A DNA stretch of 64,000 bases from SURF-55 sp040755195 (lineage in GTDB: Bacteria; Bacillota; Desulfotomaculia; Desulfotomaculales; Ammonificaceae): the NCBI GenBank assembly GCA_040755195.1, contig JBFMBL010000010.1:1-64000 (forward strand). Direction: 5' to 3'. The notes under the pieces were generated by a model. That model saw only the letters and a list, made by a program, of their open reading frames with translations. It searched no databases and was not told where the DNA came from. Position 1 is the stretch's first letter, and each line of letters opens with the position of its first letter. Below are positions 62,741-64,000 of the stretch, one piece after another. The position numbers and the translations under genes were made by a program.

Positions 62741-63970
62741 GTGGATTTGGAAAAATTGATCCAGGAGTTAGCCCATCCCGCCGACACGAAAATGCTGTTG
62801 GTGGTTCTGGACGGCATCGGGGGTCTGCCGGTGCCGGACCGCGATAATAAAACGGAGCTTGAAGCCGCCAGGACGCCAAACCTTGACGCCCTCGCGCGAA
62901 AGTCCGAACTGGGATTGGCCCACCCGGTCCTGCCGGGAATCACCCCGGGCTCGAGTGCCGGTCACCTGGCGCTGTTCGGGTACGACCCGCTCCGGTATGT
63001 TATCGGCAGGGGAATACTCGAAGCCCTCGGCATAGATTTTCCTATTGAACCTCATGACGTCGCCATCCGCGCCAACTTCGCCACCGTGCGCCGCGACCGG
63101 GAGGGGATGGTGGTGGCCGACCGCCGGGCCGGAAGGCCTGCCACGGAGCATACCGTAAAGGTCTGCGCGCGGCTGCAGGAGGCGATAAAGGAGATTAACG
63201 GGGTACAGGTCTTCATCCGTCCGGTTAAGGAACACCGTTTCGTGATTGTGCTGCGCGGCACAGGGCTGGACGGACGCGTAGCCGATACCGACCCCCAGGC
63301 GGTGGGCGCACCGCCCCTCGCTCCCGCGGAACTGGCGCCGGAAGCCGAACGTACGGCGGCAATCGCCTCAAAGCTCCTCGAACAACTGGCCGCCCTGCTG
63401 CAGGACGAGCCAGCCACCAACTTCGCGCTCCTGCGGGGTTTTTCACAGCGCCCGCAGCTCACGGCTTTCCCGGAGCGTTTTAAGGTCCGGGCCGGGGCCG
63501 TTGCCGTGTACCCCATGTACCGGGGACTGGCCTCCCTGGTCGGCATGGACCTCCTCCCCGTGGGCGGAGAAAAGGTCGACGACGAGATCGCGTCTCTAAG
63601 CCGTAACTGGGACCGGTATGACTTTTTCTTCCTTCACATCAAGGCGACCGATTCCCGGGGCGAAGACGGAAACTGGGAAGGGAAAATTAAGGTGATCGAA
63701 GAATTCGACCGCCATGTGCCCGCCCTTTTGGAACTCAAACCTGACGCGCTGGCGGTTACCGGTGATCACAGCACACCGGCCGCACTTCAGGGCCACAGCT
63801 GGCACCCGGTGCCTTTCCTCCTGCACTCCCGCTGTGTACGACCCACACGTGACGCCGCCGGTTTTGGCGAAGGCGCATGCGCAGCCGGAACGCTTGGACA
63901 TTTCCCGCTTCTTTACACAATGAACTTCCTCCTGGCTAACGCGAAGCGCCTTGGTAAATTCAGCGCCTAA
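62741..63970 (+). CDS. apgM: 2,3-bisphosphoglycerate-independent phosphoglycerate mutase (archaeal type)
   Basis: About 409 residues of the alkaline phosphatase-like superfamily. LLVVLDGIGGLPVPD carries the first metal Asp, PGSSAGHLALFGYDP the nucleophile Ser, FFFLHIKATDSRGEDGN the middle metal site and TGDHSTPAALQGHSWHPVP the second metal site. ApgM interconverts 3- and 2-phosphoglycerate and occurs in archaea and in some anaerobic Firmicutes. GTG at 62741 follows GGAGGA. Confidence 0.93.
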   Translation: MDLEKLIQELAHPADTKMLLVVLDGIGGLPVPDRDNKTELEAARTPNLDALARKSELGLAHPVLPGITPGSSAGHLALFGYDPLRYVIGRGILEALGIDFPIEPHDVAIRANFATVRRDREGMVVADRRAGRPATEHTVKVCARLQEAIKEINGVQVFIRPVKEHRFVIVLRGTGLDGRVADTDPQAVGAPPLAPAELAPEAERTAAIASKLLEQLAALLQDEPATNFALLRGFSQRPQLTAFPERFKVRAGAVAVYPMYRGLASLVGMDLLPVGGEKVDDEIASLSRNWDRYDFFFLHIKATDSRGEDGNWEGKIKVIEEFDRHVPALLELKPDALAVTGDHSTPAALQGHSWHPVPFLLHSRCVRPTRDAAGFGEGACAAGTLGHFPLLYTMNFLLANAKRLGKFSA

Positions 63971-64000
63971 ATTTTTATTGAAATATACGCCGGGTAATTT

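Overview
The window reads as chromosomal DNA of an anaerobic, endospore-forming Gram-positive bacterium, most likely a member of the Peptococcaceae/Desulfotomaculales (inferred from gene content and order, not from a search). Support comes from the Firmicutes order rimP-nusA-ylxR-ylxQ-infB-rbfA-nrnA-truB-ribF-rpsO-pnp-ylxY-cwlD-mlpA-dut, from the alaS-ireB-ruvX-yrzB-mltG block, from sporulation-type genes (cwlD, ylxY, a SpoIID/LytB protein), from strong AGGAGG ribosome binding sites with frequent GTG/TTG starts, and from a Liv-type transporter operon carrying two CoA ligases.

Layout. 0.3-16.0 kb is a minus-strand translation and RNA-processing supercluster, with a small DUF4258-like gene pair between ribF and rpsO. 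16.4-27.6 kb holds trxA, a penicillin-binding protein, a metallo-beta-lactamase-fold hydrolase, mltG, a VanW protein and the yrzB-ruvX-ireB-alaS block. 27.9-28.7 kb is a non-coding patch with hairpins and, downstream of deoC, two tandem 24-26 codon membrane-peptide genes. 29.4-35.1 kb is a markedly AT-rich island with a five-gene operon resembling the depsipeptide/dipeptide machinery of glycopeptide resistance: alpha/beta hydrolase, membrane-anchored MurF-like ligase, Ddl-like ligase, VanX-like dipeptidase and an unknown membrane protein. 35.4-46.3 kb is an accessory zone: SpoIID-like protein, broken VapBC pieces, cheW/MCP, a response-regulator relic, an XRE regulator with dyad operators, a membrane-protein pair, a compact kinase/unknown/nuclease-like operon, and a DUF4258-YgiT module. 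46.5-64 kb has moaA, DUF202 and DUF4349 genes, the liv operon with two CoA ligases, a macrodomain gene, an ABC exporter, a SIMPL protein and apgM.

Mobile and repeat content. Three ~180-bp elements (18.7, 19.0 and 55.2 kb) each start and end with GTAA-type terminal inverted repeats and are each flanked by a perfect 8-bp target duplication. They look like IS66-type MITEs, and one supplies the stop codon of an acyl-CoA synthetase gene. Several intergenic gaps are filled by degenerate 7-bp-period repeats. No tRNA, rRNA or CRISPR array was seen.

The best candidates for something undescribed are the AT-rich cell-wall ligase/dipeptidase operon, the translationally coupled kinase operon at 42.8-45.3 kb, the tandem micropeptide units and the MITE family. 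All functional statements rest on motif reading and context; no database search was possible.
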